From: Klebsormidium nitens
Taxonomy: Eukaryota; Streptophyta; Klebsormidiophyceae; Klebsormidiales; Klebsormidiaceae
Direction of reading: 5' to 3'
NCBI GenBank assembly: GCA_000708835.1
Contig: DF237098.1
Coordinates: 1 to 49,372, forward strand
Length of the DNA stretch: 49,372 nucleotides
A program made the translations under genes and the position numbers. The notes below the pieces were generated by a model. It saw only the letters and a program-made list of their open reading frames with translations. It was not told where the DNA came from and did no database searches. Below, piece by piece: positions 29,838 to 43,320 of this stretch; position 1 is the first letter of the stretch, and every line of letters starts with the position of its first letter.

Positions 29838-29935
29838 TCCCTAGCTCGCAGTTCCGTTGATTCCGGAAGATATAATCTGAAAGTCCATTCATCCATTTCA
29901 CCGGTCGGCCCCGGAACATGGAATACTTGACCCCC

Positions 29936-30006
29936 AGTATTCTGTATTCCAAGGTTTCAAAAAGGCAGTATTCCGTATTCTAGGGTGCTCAAGTATTCTG
30001 TATTCC
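29936..30006. repeat. Three spaced copies of AGTATTCYGTATTC
   Basis: Copies begin at 29936, 29967 and 29992. The spacing is 31 and 25 bp. Confidence 0.6.
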
Positions 30007-30311
30007 GTTTTGCAAATGTGACTTTTGACATTTTGAAAGGTACGTAAGGAGTGCGCTTGTCGTGTGAGTTCTTTTACAATCTTGTTTCGTTTGAAGCATG
30101 CTTTTGGATGTCGTTTTACTTCGAAGTCAAGTATTTTGCCGTTGTTTGCCACATGTTGTGTAGTATGCTCGGAAAAGCCTTGTATTCATCGAGCACGATC
30201 GGACAGTCTCGAGATTCCCTCAGAACCGTGCAGACTACGAACACGCCCAATGGCGTCAAAAGGTCCTTCATGGGCGGTCTGGGAACGTCGCCGCGAGTGT
30301 GGCTTTTCAGC

Positions 30312-30343
30312 CTTTACAGCTGATACGGGTGGAAGCTGTAAAG
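30312..30343. repeat. 10-bp perfect inverted repeat
   Basis: CTTTACAGCT (30312-30321) and AGCTGTAAAG (30334-30343) form a stem with a 12-nt loop. A smaller stem CATTTG / CAAATG follows near 30364-30385. Confidence 0.6.
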
Positions 30344-30499
30344 CGAAGGCCGCTTAAGAGCGCCCATTTGAGTTCCAAATGAGACCAAAATCGACGAGAT
30401 GACTCACGGCAGGTGTCACGCACAGGTACGCGATATTGGTGCTGGTGTCTGGAGATCTTGATAGCAAATTAAGCTTCTCGTTGGCACGATCTGATAGTA

Positions 30500-33400
30500 C
30501 TCCTGGAATCTCCTCTGAAGTTGCTGTAAGCGGACACGCCCGATCATGGCTTCAGAAGGTTTTCAAAAGATGGGGGACGTCTGCCCCAGTCCTGGGTTCC
30601 CGGCCGTTGTGAGCGGGACTAGCTGAATCAAACTTATAGACAAAAAATGGAATCACTGCAGGTTTCACCAGACTCCTGATTCAGGCGGGCACAAGCTCCG
30701 GGCGATGCCACGTGGCAGCGTCGCGCGGATCCTAGTGAAATACTTCACGATTTTGAAGCTCCGGCATTTGCGGCAAGCTCCTGCCGACGCCCCATTTGTA
30801 GCAAGTTATCCGAATCATATGTTCCCATAGCAAGTTACCAGTGCCGTTTCACAGAGATATCCACAGTAAGAATCAAAGAGAGAGAGGAGGCACGTCATTT
30901 AGATTGATGATTGAAATCGTGTTACGGAGTCGAGCACCAGGACAAGCGACGGGTCAACGAACCTTGTGACGGAGCGCTGCGGCTTTGCTAAGATTGCATG
31001 TTGGCTCGGTCTACATGGAGCAACCAGAATTCGAATCTGCTAACGCGCACCTGAGAGTGGAAAGAACGACGAAGCTTCTCGAAAAGACCGACGAAACACT
31101 AAGACGCGCATGACGGTCGCTGGTAAAAGATCTGAATACTGACTGGCATCCTGATGGACCGGCCACTGTCTTGGGGCTCGTCCCATTACAGCATTCATTG
31201 CAGAAGCAAAACTTTGATTCAAAGTAGAGGTGAAATCCTGGCGTTAAGTGTTCCTTCGAAATCGTGTCGGGGAGACAGGGCAAAGCGTAGGGCAAAATGA
31301 AAGCCTATACTTACAATTCGTGGCATTTGGAAAGACGCTGCAGAGCTTTAAGGTCCCAGGCTGGTAGTCTGCAAACCTAAAGGTGAGTATTACGGTGCGC
31401 TGGAAGATAGCACAAAAAGGTCCTGAACAACCCGCAAAACACGAAGAAACTCCGCCACTTTTTGACGCAGTCAGGATCAGTGGGACAATCAACAACTTCT
31501 CGGTGTAGACTCGGATCTCCAGTCACGCAACTGTGAACCTTGGTAGTCTTTTCACGTCAATTGGCAGTTAAGAAGGCACCTTAATATATATGAGGCAACA
31601 TCTCAGCATGAGTCGTCACTAATAGTGCCAGTGAGAAGCTTGCGAACCGAGGCCAAGCAGAAAAAAGCGGCAGCACGTCCTTTTTATAGTGTGCGGTCAG
31701 AATGTTTTAGATCGGTCCAGCGAAGCAGTTGGACGCCTCTTAGTAACAACAAAGGGACAATGAACATTTGAAAAACAGACGTTGGCCAGCTAAGAAAGTG
31801 CGCGAATAGGTTGTCTGTTGCATCAAGCATAATTTCAAACGTGAAGGCCCTTCAAGGCCTTTATTTCTTACGACACATATAGCACAGATTTTCAAGGCGG
31901 CAAGTGGCACCACGTGGCATCAGCCGGTCGATTCCTCCAATCAGGCTGAGCTCCGCGTCATCGCCAAGGACCGATTACTTTCGGATTAGCGCTTGCAGAT
32001 GAGGACGTTGCGACGAAAGGTTTTGTTTACGTGAGGTCACCACCGACTCGGTCTGATCCTGAGACACATGCGGGTTAGGGCAGACAATCGAGCAAAAAAG
32101 CGAGCGTCGCTCGAACTACAACTTCAGGCCTGGCAGATTGGAGCAAGTAGATATGGATATAACCTGGATCAACACGTGATGGGCGATCAGAACAGAGCTT
32201 TGTTAAGGGGACTCGACGATGGGCTCACTCCAGTAAGGCGTCGAAAGAGTTCCAATGGAATGTGGGCCAGTCTTAGAGTCGAACACACGACGCTTCTCCT
32301 AGGAGATGGCAGTATCATTGTCAATTGACGGATGAAGGAAAGGCTACGAATAACAGGGAAGCGAAGCTGTGGGGCACCAAAAGTGCTTCGTCAGATGGGC
32401 TGTAGTCCCGTCTTGACATTATCGTAGCCCTGTATTTCGGATTCGCTGGTTGAGATGCTGCACAGAGTAGACGGTCATCATAAGAACTTTGACTGCCAGT
32501 CCGCTTTTCAGGTCGATCGTAAGAGCTGCTGCAGCACGTATTAGCGGCCGCTGTCTGCGACTGAGGTGTTGCGCCACATCTGACCCTGCCGGTTGAATCG
32601 CGTCTCAGTGAAGTCGCAAAGGATAACATGAGCTTCGGACTAACAAAGGTCTTTGCCGCAGCCAACGTAGGTGATAAAAAAAAATCTGCAGAAGGTGGCC
32701 TCTGGTGACGTACATGGGTGGTACGCAGGGCGATAACACGTCAGCAAGGACGTCACCCGCGGAACAACCAGACACGAGCGGAGGCAACACGTGAAGGCTA
32801 GGTGCATCAGGATAGAGGCAGCAGTACGCATGATGAAGTATACTTCGGGGAAACCTGAAAAGGCGGCTGACTTCTCAACAACAGCCTGAGTGAGCAACTG
32901 TTCCCTCGAATCCCTACTTGTAATAATTTATGCATGTGGACCAGGATATAATTATTATTGTAATAAAGAGCACCTTGAAGACCGCAAAAAGAACAAAATG
33001 GCTGCTAGAGAAGCCCCGCGGCGCGTCTTGGTTGACAAAGTAAACACACGTTTGGGTCGAAAATCATTCGCGAAAATTTCAAAAGTTACAATATAGGAGT
33101 GTGGCTTCTGGAAACGGAGAAGGGTTTATTGGGAGTAGTCTCAGTAGAATCATCATCGCCAAACATACTTGGACTTCGTATTTGCCTGTCTGTGTGGAAA
33201 CTCATCGAACTAAGGGCAACGTCAGGGTTCCTGAACGAAAGGCTTGATCGAAGGCAAAGAATCACGCTGTAAATATCCTGACCGCCAAGTTGAACTACGT
33301 TTCGCACCGCATTGCTCTTGACGCCACCCAAGATTGGTGTCTTGGTTTCCTCCTCAACGACCAAGAGAGCAACCAAACGGCTTCGCTTAAGACCGAGGTT

Positions 33401-36400
33401 CCTCATAGCTTTGCTGAGTAAAGAGGCAAACTTAATTGCGACGAAAGTCCGCAGCAATTTACAAGCATCTGAACTGAGAGGTAAGAGGAACGGGTAAAAA
33501 CGGCTTGCTGTGCAACAGATGGTACGTCTTTGGGCCTGCTCCAAGTGCGCTCGTCAAGGCCGGCTGGGGTGAAAAGTTGATTATACAGACGACAGTGCGG
33601 GTTTCCAGCATCAAACGCAGATTATGGCGGAGTTTGTTAGCCTTTTCATGGAAGACTGGGCGAGACCCAAAAATGGATCTGGTGGCGTCAGCTAGAGAGG
33701 ACTGGAATCAGGGTGGGTCTTTCGGTGATCCCAACCTGTCATCATGACCTTAAACTAGATTCGGACACGCATCGGGGTCTTTTGGACAGCCTGAAGCGAT
33801 TAATTGTCCAGAATTACGATAGCAAGGCTATGCTCAATCGTAACCATAAACAGCGGGATCGTAGGAGCACGATGAGGAAATCCTACCGTCGACCTGAGGT
33901 TTCGTTGCAGATGTAGTCGGTTACGACGAATTTCTTCCACTCACACAAACAAAATCCCTGCTGATTCCCCGGTGATCTTCATGATAAAGGATGCCTCCTT
34001 CGGAAGCGAAAGAAAATCTCGAGCACGTAGACATCCGCCGTCGAAGAATGTCCCAGGCAGCGGCGGGAAAATCAAGACCAATCCGCATCCCACTGGAGAA
34101 TTCCTGATTTAAATGTCAAAGCCGCACGCCATAAGCAGCACTATCTTTTCCAAGGTATCAGTGGTAACCAGGGTCGCCAACGGGAGTCCCTGCTTCCGCT
34201 GACTAACACCGACAAGAATCATCCAAAATACTCCAACAGGCTAGGCACCTCCTGTAAGCGCCACGACGTCGATTCCGAAAAGGAAGGCGTGAATTCAGCA
34301 CTTCAGCGAAGCGCGGATTTGCAAAATGAAACATGCACTGGCTGTGTGAGCTTTGCGCGCCGGATAATCTGAGATCCAAAATCTTGGTTTCATAGAATCC
34401 AGAATCACAGTGCCATCCTTGACCAGATCTGTCCAATCGTGATACTCAACGGAAATTTCCGTTCCAATCAGACCCCAGAGCAGATAGTCCAAGGGGTTCG
34501 AACACAAGACAGGAAGCAGATCCACGGATGGCATCGATCAGGAAATCATCAACCGTCTTGAGAAGCTCCTAAGTCTTCCCAGTTAATGAGTTAGGTGTTC
34601 GTCCTTGCCCAAGAGCTGCGGTGGGTTTAGTAACCGTGTTGGCACGGGTATTTGTAAATCACAGACTCGAAAAAATCAGTGAATGGTGTTGTCCACGAGC
34701 ACGCGCAAATTGGCTTCAGAAGACTCACAACGAATGAGGTGTGACAACCCAGGTGTAGCTTCACAGCCCTTTCGATCGATCGGATGCCCCTCAGAAGTGT
34801 AAAGCCAAGCAACGAATGGCCAGTGCGCGGCTTCTGCTCCATTTCAGAAAGTGCGAAGCTTGAAGCTACTTGTGGATCGCGAGTCTTCCAATGAAAGATG
34901 GGCGATGGACTACTTCTCAAATATCCATGCATGCAAGAAGTTCGCAAATCGCCCGTCTTGGATTAAATTCGCAAATGTCCAAGACGATAGATACTCCAAT
35001 AAAGATGCGAAGAGTTTGAGCTAAGGTCTTTGACTGAAAGAAGGATCCGAAAGCAGGTTCAGCCATGCAAGCAGCTAGTGGAAAGACGGATGCATGAAGG
35101 AGAAGAAGGACCGAGGAGAACTATTCTTTTCATACTTATACATCTGGCCGGCATACAACCAAAACTCAAAACCTCAACAAAGCAAAAAACACTTTTGGGC
35201 TGTACAAAGCAGCCGTCCTCACGGCGTGAAATTTCATTCAGGAGCAAACGCAACGCAACCAGGAGAAGCCTGGCCGGAGCTCTGCAGCTGGGATTCCTGT
35301 TCGTCAAAGTGGCACTCAGTATTTGGCTCGGGAACGTGGCTGGGAGTTACGTCCCCAAAATTCGCGATCATGGCCGATGAAGGTCCAGAAAGCAACCTGG
35401 CCCTATATGTTCGCACACCTAGACGCTTTACCAAGATCGATACTATAAGAATGGTGGATACAGAAAGGCATACAAGCAAGTGAACATTTCAGCAGTGTCG
35501 TTATACTAGGCTCTGACAACAGTCCCAGCTATAATTGAAGTCCGAAAGAACGGAGCAAGTCTACCTGGATTGTCGGTAGACAGTTCGGCAAACGCAGACG
35601 AAGACGAAGGACGTGGAACAACGCAACCATTTGTCAAGGCCGAACAAGCCTTTTTTAATCAGCCTTCAATTACGCATCTGGCTCCCATCGCATGCTCCCG
35701 AAATATGAAGGACGAAAGAAACAGGAAACGCTGAAGGAAGGGTAAGAGTACAACTGGCATCGGGAAGAAGTATATAACCGGTGGGCGTTCGAAAAGCACC
35801 ACGCCTTTCAGAATTTTGATCCTCATGCTGCGCGACTGAGCAGGACGTCGTCTACTAGTAAGTACAAGCCCTGCGGAAAGAAAGAGTCCGCGAAGGAGGC
35901 ATGAAAGACAGCATACTTAGGCGCAGAAAGCGCTTTGGACTCAGTCCGGACTGCCTTGCCTCCTCACGCTGAGATCTGGGACCAATCTCGCTGGTCGTTA
36001 CCAAACAAAGGACTTGCGTCTTTGAAAGCAAAAGCCTCGCGGCAGGAACGAACAAGTAGAATTGCATTCATCCTGACGAGAATACAGAACTATGTCCGGC
36101 AAAAAGGAAGCAAGAGAGAAAGGGAGCGCCGCATCTTGAAACGACGCGCAAATGGCCTCATCCAGAAGAGATGGATCTTTTAGTGGGCCTTTCAAGTTGG
36201 TCCCATGCTCTGAGTCTTCCTCGCCGCTAGCGGGTTGTGAGGGGGAAAACGAATCGAGCCTACCTTCTAAGCACCCGTCAAAAGTTGGAGATCACAGGCT
36301 CAAAAATAAAAGTTGATTGCCCTAGATTGATCGCCCACCGGCGTTTCAAAGTACTGCATCCCTACCTTTCACCTGTGCTCGTAATCCAGCTTTCGTGGAA

Positions 36401-36800
36401 AGAAGCGCCCAAACAATCTATTCACAATTCTTTGTGGACGCTAAGGACCAGTCAAAACAAGCGCCACAGCAGTACCATATGTCAAAGGAGGATGAATGTA
36501 TCGAAAGACAGGCTCGTCATGTGAGCCTGACGCGAGCACAGTCCTTTTAGCACACCCATCAGGATAGCATCAAAGTGAGAAAAAGGGAATCAGTTGTTAG
36601 CGATGAATGGCTTCTGACAGGAACGTCCTGAGCTAGTACCTCAGAACTTCGGCATGGCCAAGTAGAACGCATCTCTTCAGGGACATCTTAGCTCTGCAAC
36701 ATACGTGGGAGGCGCAACGCTAGAATAACTGTGGAGACGGCTTGAACATGTAATGTCTGGTAGACTTCCGTTCAGAAACAGCTTTGATGCACGAGCCTTG
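30500..36800. other. Degraded repeats, no supported gene
   Basis: Only short chance-like frames were seen. It includes one copy of repeat family C (31020-31500). No long terminal repeats or intact transposase or reverse transcriptase motifs were found. Confidence 0.45.
31020..31500. repeat. Repeat family C, copy 1
   Basis: Collinear with 42825-43320. Matching blocks include GGGAGACA...CAAAGCGTAGGGCAAAATG against CAAAG-rich GTATAGGGCAAAGTGGCAGCC, CTTTAAGGTCCCAG against CTTTGAGGTCCCAG, and TTTTTGACGCAGTCAG against TTTTGACGCAGCCAG. The copies are heavily diverged. Confidence 0.65.
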
Positions 36801-36849
36801 TTAAATGGCGTTCCGCGAGCGCCTGACAAGAGGTGGGTTATTCGTCCCA

Positions 36850-37450
36850 CGGCATCGCGTCATGGCCAAATGCTCTTTCACCAGATCGAGAAAATGTCAC
36901 ACGAAAATTGCGAAATTTCCCACTGAAGATAGTTTTAAGCACATCGGGATGGCTGAGAGCAACCAAGCGGATCGCATCGAGAAGACGTCCGAGCGAGGGA
37001 TGCGAACGGGCCCCTTGTCCCAGGATTATGACATAGCCAAGTGCTCGTGCTACGTTACAACAGATTACTACGCTATCATATTCGTTCGAAAACACGCGCG
37101 AGCGGGATCGAGATGTTGAATCGTAGCGGCCGGCCTCACATAGGTCTACATCAGTGCTGATCAAAGCCGCGCCTTTGCAATGTTCATGCAGTTAACCTCG
37201 GCCTGCATCCCGAATAAAAGTCCCGCAAGGGATGGGCCCTTTCCGTCATTTTTCCCTGTGTTTCACGTGCACAACATACGAAAACATGAGACTACAAGCT
37301 GTAAGTGAGAACGGAGGTGATCACGGAAAAGGTCGACGGTGAATCTTTTCTGTGCGTCTTCAAGAGCTACTACGGATGAGACTCCAGACAAGAAGGCTTC
37401 GATTGCCACAAGTAGCTCTGAACAGCAGCTCAAAAAAGGCGACCACAGCA
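36850..37450. repeat. Repeat family B, copy 1
   Basis: Collinear with 40745-41310. Landmarks: GTCATGGCCAAATGCTCTTT; a GGGCCC block followed by TGTCCCAGG and CATAGCCAAGTGCTCG; AAGGGATGGGCC; TTTTCTGTG; GGCTTCGATTGCCAC. No recognisable protein is encoded. Confidence 0.65.
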
Positions 37451-37874
37451 ACTCGAAGGGAGCTTAGTATAGGGTCTCGAAGCAGCACGAGCGAACTATG
37501 TTTTTCAGCAACCATCGAAGCAAGCGTACGAGCACGATCTATTCAGAGAGGAAGAAGCGCCGCGCGGCACCGGGAAGCAGCACATCCGCGTCGTATTCTA
37601 GCTTAGTTCCTCTTTGATTCAGGTTTTTAGCGGGATATGTACCAAAGCATGCGCACTGCCTTATTTCCAACGGGTTCCAACTTGAAGCGGTCATCAATAC
37701 AGTAGGTTCCGACAACAGGAGACTTTGATATGCTCAACCGAGACAAGATTTCTGCCGAGAGAAAACAGGCACCTCCCCACAGGCCCACGAAGCACTGAGC
37801 CGTGAAGCTTCCAGCGGGAAGATAAAGAGGACCAGACCGCATGATTCGAGCGGCTCTCCGGAATTTCCACTGCG

Positions 37875-38345
37875 GCCCTGACGTGGGCATGTATCCCAAC
37901 TTTGAATCGTCACAGCCACACTTTGAAGAAGAGGGCAGCAGTCCGAAATGGTGAAAACATGCACGGATAGACCTGTACATGGTTGTCCGCAGTCTCAGAA
38001 TGCTCTATCTTGGACAAGAGTATGGAGCCAAGACGACTCGATGCGAACAGTACAAGGACGTGGTCTCTTCTAACCTGCAGACGCGTTGTAGAAGAACTTC
38101 AAGAACTGGCTTACCGCAACGTACAAGAGGGGGAAGTTCCATCTGAAGTAAAGTACATCAACAAATCGGCACTCAGAAGACTGGACCGCACAGCATGGAG
38201 TGGAAACAATTATCCCACTGATTACCTTCATGGCCAGTCAAAATCTTACGAAGCAAAGCTTGCTGCGAATCCCCACTTGAATTAACCGCTGTTTAGAAGA
38301 CTGACAATTAGCGGAAACGGGGAGACTGAATCTCTAGCAGAACAA
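37875..38345. repeat. Repeat family A, copy 1
   Basis: Begins near GACGTGGGCATGTATCCCAA and runs through AATCGTCACAGCCAC, GACGACTCGATGCG and TTCATGGCCAGTCAAAATC to GCTGTTTAGAAGACTGA. Collinear with the copies at 38925-39345 and 48080-48520. Confidence 0.65.
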
Positions 38346-38639
38346 GAGAAGTTTTATACTTATCAACACGCCGACGAGATCCTGCGTAATTTGGAATCAA
38401 CGGACAAACCTTACGAGGTCCAAGAGATTCATCAAGATTGTACTAGGATCAGTCGCAGATGTAAGAGAGATCAATGATCAGGAACGCATAGATCTTCTTT
38501 ATAAGAACTGTACATGTGGGCTCGAGCCGTGCCTTTGCCAGGCTGGAACAACTTAGAAGATGTGCAGAATAATAACCACACGTCCATTGTACTAAATCCT
38601 GCTCTCAAGCCTTCAATGCACAAAGCTGTGAAGCTAAAA

Positions 38640-39345
38640 CAGCGTAGGACAAGCAAATCTCGAACGCGGCCCAATCACTAGCTTCAGCGAAATCCGGATA
38701 TCCCCAAATCTGGGGGCGGCATCCCCATACCCAGCCTCCTAGCCTGCCCGAGCAAGATTGTCCGAGATAAACAAGCCTCGATGCACGAAGTCACGTTACT
38801 TGTGCAGGCTGGCAACGTGCAATTATAGGCAACCTGCCAGCTGCTTAAGAGCAAGGGGTCAAATAACGGGAAGTGAACGGGAAGTGAGCTTTGCTTTCGA
38901 CAAGAGGCTTCCGTAACCTTTGAAGGAGTCCCTTGGACGTGGGCATGCAGCCCCCTGTGAATCGTCAAAGCCCAAAGGAGAGGGTAGCGGTTCAAGTTTG
39001 AAAGGGCCAAGAATCGCACCAAAAGACCGGTATCAGGCCGTTCTCAAGCTTTTCGGGCCTAGAGGAGTATTCAGAGCACGAGACAACTTGATGTGGACAG
39101 GACAAGAAGCTGTCCCTTGTGAGGTGCGGACGCGTCAGGCTGGAGAAGAACAAGTCCGAGGCAAACTGTAAGGGAAGGAACTCTCACACAACAATTACTC
39201 ACAAGACATTCCAAAAGATAGATGGGAATACCGCTTCCCGCTTGTTGCTGTCATGACCAGTCAGAGTCCCAAGAAGCAAAACTCGCTAACACAATCTGAT
39301 CGAAACGCTGTCCAGAAGACTGATCTGGGAACCGGAGAGTGCCTT
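38640..39345. repeat. Repeat family A, copy 2 (extended)
   Basis: Collinear with 47800-48520 over about 700 bp, including a left part (AATCTCGAACGCGGCCCA, then CAGCCTCCTAGCC) and the core GGACGTGGGCATGCAG, GTCATGACCAGTCAGAG and GCTGTCCAGAAGACTG. Confidence 0.65.
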
Positions 39346-40744
39346 CTGTCCAATGAAAAGGGGGAATGACGAGCGAGTCGTTCAACCTTCTGGTTTATTA
39401 TCTAGCCGCGTCAGTCTATGTCTAAAAATGTATCAGACCAATCCTTGCCCTTGAGCAATCAAGATGGGTAAGCGGGTTACTGGAATGGAAGAGGAAGGAA
39501 GACTGAAGCAAGTTCTCAAAGGACGCCTCTAACAAAGCCGTCAACAACACATCCATCTCGTAACTTTTGGTATACAATCGGCGGGCAGAAAGCTTGGAAA
39601 AGTGCAAAAACGATTGTGCACATATGTGCATGTCGGCGGCTGGAGATAGCAGAAAGTAAGCCGGGGCCATCTCCACACCATCGCAATTAGGCCCGAATCT
39701 GTGAATTGAACGCCAATCTACTGTGCAGGTACTGTCTTTTAATGAGTCGAGGCGATGCTGAAGTTGTCTCAAAGTGGAGACACCCAGAGGTGTGTCTCCT
39801 AAAGAAGCCACTATCATATGGGGCTTCTTTACGCTGGTGTTGGTCTCAGATTTAATCTTCATGACCAGAAAAGGAGGGCGCTTCTGGGCGCAATTGAGTG
39901 GGAGCACGCGCGCACAAACACGTATAATGCGTTCATACTGCAGAAGTTGACTGTGCGGAAAAGCATGAACAGGTGAATGGAGCGCGCACAAAGTTGAGAC
40001 TGAAAACGTGCACCTGGCATCAAACCCACCTGAGTGGGCCTTGGGCAATGATTGGTCCCAGTGAGGTGTTTTGCCTCGCCGTTAGCGTCTTTCTCAAAGG
40101 AACCCAACTTTTATCTTCTGCATTGGAGGCGAAGAGCTGTGGAGACAGCTCGCTCGAGAATGAAGTGCCAGAAGTGAGAGGCACCGGGCTTTGAGAGCTA
40201 TGTGCCACTGCCTGTTGCCCCAGAAATGTGCACAAATCACATCTTCTTGTACCAAAATGGCACCAGGATGATGTTTACAGAAGCGCCGTCCATTCTCGCA
40301 CACGATATATTTCAGACACGAAGCACCGACTCAAACAGGTACGAAAGCTTTCTGTGTGTCTAGGGATGAACGCAATCAGATTGAATCAGAGTACAGGCAA
40401 ATGTTGTGAGCCTGACACGCAAAATTCATTAGGCAGATTCCTAGCTTCAGACTGGGGGGATGGAGATCCAGTGAAGCGGTGAGTGGCGTCCCATAACAAG
40501 CGAAAAGGAATCATCAATCCCTCAAAACATCGTCACCGCCAAACACTGGAACTGTTATATTGGCAAGATCCTATTTCGGGAGTGTTGATAGAGTCAACGC
40601 GATCATTTTGGAGACGGCTTGAACAAAGAATTTCTACTAGAATGTTCCACTCGACGCACCGAGTTTAATGCAGAAAAGGAGTTGGCTTTCCGCTCCGTTC
40701 GAAATGGTCTTCGACGTTTGAAGTCTTCTCCCACTGGTTCCAGA

Positions 40745-41310
40745 TTGGAGTCCTAGCCACATGCTCGTTTACCAGAAGCCAATTGCGAAGCTGCAGATTC
40801 ACCCACCTACGCAAGGAAAAACAGTCAAGACAAAGCGCTTGGCATCAACCTGTCAAACCGTATTGGGCCCTCTGTCCCAGGTCATTGTCATAGCCAAGTG
40901 CTCGGCGCTACATCATGGGAAGTTTTGTGCGCAGTGACTGCAACTCCTCCAATCTACGCAACCACAAACAGAGACGAAAGCGGCCGGGATCAACAGGTGC
41001 AAAGCAGCGCCAATCAGAGCCGCATTTGGGCAGTTCTCGACGTCGATCTGAAGCTCTCAACCAATGCACGGCAAGAGATGGGCCGCTTCTGAGGTTCGTG
41101 AGTTATCCCGTTTTCCCGTGTATCTACGGATGCTCGAGCACAAGCCAAAAGTGGGCCCCCGCGCGCCGGAGCAGATCACAAACATGACACAGGATGTTGA
41201 GACTTTCTGTGTAAACAATGATATCCTGCGCACGGTGGCGCTCAAAGCTAGACGGCTTCCATTGCTACTAGTATCTCTAGTTTGAAGACGCTGAAGAGAA
41301 GGATCAATGA
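40745..41310. repeat. Repeat family B, copy 2
   Basis: Same order of landmarks as 36850-37450, with the CATAGCCAAGTGCTCG block at about 40888 and AAGAGATGGGCC near 41075. A family A-like fragment (about 41430-41470) follows it, as family A follows copy 1. Confidence 0.65.
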
Positions 41311-42824
41311 GTAGCTTTCGAAGGGCCGGAGCTCAGCATTGGATGGAAACAGCAGCGAGAAGAACGAAGGGCCCGGATGGATAAGTGTGAATTGCAGGCT
41401 TGTGCAATGGGCCAACTTGGAAACGGTGGACTTGATCCCCAACTGGTCGTCAGAGCCGGAGAGGATTTTGATTGGGTGCCAAATTAATCAATGACTGGTT
41501 TGCTTGACTTGAGCAGAATATGTAGCGCGAAAAGTCTGCTCAACTTTTCATATCAGATTTCACAGCGGCCAGCCTTGACGTTATTACCCCGAAAGTGGAT
41601 TTCAAGGCGTCAGGCGCATGCAACCGACGAACAACAACGTGGAGTCAAAACCCCAATCGGTCGTCACGGCCATGGAGACGACACAGCCAAACATCATTGG
41701 ATCTGGCGCCCGTTAAGAAACCAACAGATACGAAGGCTTCCCTCAAAGATCACTGTTGCGGGAAAACGTAAGATTTGAAAGACGTTCAGTGCTGAGAAAC
41801 CAGGTTGAAGATCAACATTATAATCGAGGTCGATATGTGATGGATTGGGAAAGGAAAATTTTTAGAGCAATGGTTGAAATCTTCGAAACGACATGTTTGT
41901 TTCCGCAAGCACGAAAACGTACTCGAGCACTTCAAGCTTACCTTCAACAGAAAAGGTGCCATTTGGCAGCGGAACAAGCAGATTTGACTATCAAATCGCT
42001 GATTGAGGCCAAAGTGTTGAATCTGCAAATGAAAACCGTGAACTGCGTTGTTCCGGGTGAAAAGTTCTGACTTCGAAAATATTCCATCAGTCAGCGAAGA
42101 GTCTCAAGGCTCCCTGGCTTCCAAAGTCAGGAGAAAAGCCATCTGCCCACAGTGCAAGAACGAATCGAAACAGGGCCCGTGCGTGAAAGCGAAAGGCGCA
42201 TTGATGAAATATTCGGCCGCATGCAAGACAACTATGGTCAAAAACTTCCATACCGGTATATTTAGGTGGTCTTCATTGTCTCTGCTAAGGTCCTGATAGC
42301 AAGGCTTCTGTTTGGCACGGGAGTCTGGAGCTCGACTTAGTAACAAGTCGCAGCCAAACGCTGCCACGTGACACAATGTGGAGCTGCTGCCCGCCAAGAT
42401 CCAGAACCTGGAGGTGACACGTGCCAGGAGTACAGTCCCCGCCCGCCTTTCTGGACGAAGAGGGCTTCGCGACTCGCTGTGGGTTGGTACAATCTGGATT
42501 GGCTCTCAAAGCGCTGCTTGTGCGTCGTTTTCGAGCTTCGACTCGTTCTGCCCACGAAGGCTGTGAAGTCAAACCTGGGCCGACGCTCCAAATCAAAGTT
42601 CCAGAACATATCTGGAGCCATTGAGCGTGTCCAAGGCTAATGCGGGGCTTTCTTGAAGCTGATTGATTGTTGCGGGGAAGCGGAAGGGGGCTCAGAGAAC
42701 ACGAAAAAGAGGAGGAGGTACACGTTTTGTGAGTTTCTCTTGAAAATCAGTCATCAGAACATTGGTGACAAGTTAACCCTAAAAGGGGGCTGCCGGTTTG
42801 CTAGGAAGTTGGCCCAGTCTCATT

Positions 42825-43320
42825 GGAGCAGCCACAATCTTGATGATGAACACGCACAAGACCGAGAGAATTGAAGAAGTGTCTCGATGGAGAAAGTTTG
42901 ACAGGACGCTTTCGACTGCCGCTGGTGTAAGGTAGTCAAACTTGGATGCCATCCTAATGCAAGACATGTTGGGACTCAGTTCCAATATGGTACAGCTCAC
43001 TGCCAGAGCGTAACTCTGATCTCAGAAGTACAGGGAAAACGGCGATAGAAACGGAGGTATCCTATCGCAAAAAGTTCGGGAGACAAAAGAAAACGTATAG
43101 GGCAAAGTGGCAGCCTATCTTGAATACATGGCGTCAGAACCAGAAGGAAGGACTGGGCTTTGAGGTCCCAGACCGTCGTCAAAGCCAGGGCATGACTAGA
43201 TACCACCGTAAAGCTGCGCTACTCGAAAGAGCGAACCCATAGCGGAGGGGCGAAAGACGAAGAGGGACCAAAGGACCACGTTTTGACGCAGCCAGCTTCA
43301 AGCACAGTCATATTAGAAAC
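42825..43320. repeat. Repeat family C, copy 2
   Basis: Partner of 31020-31500, in the same orientation. Both copies have short minus-strand frames over the best-matching part, but no common protein could be reconstructed with confidence. Confidence 0.65.

Larger units (their letters stand above)
29174..30500. other. Hairpin-rich stretch without supported gene
   Basis: No frame is convincing; the longest (213 aa, minus, 29311-29952) runs across the hairpins. The stretch contains the inverted repeats at 29538-29605, 29801-29837 and 30312-30343 and the GTATTC repeat at 29936-30006. Confidence 0.4.

Noticed and set aside
29311-29952. 213-aa minus-strand frame
   Set aside because: It crosses two hairpins and the GTATTC repeat, has no domain, and its composition follows the repeats.
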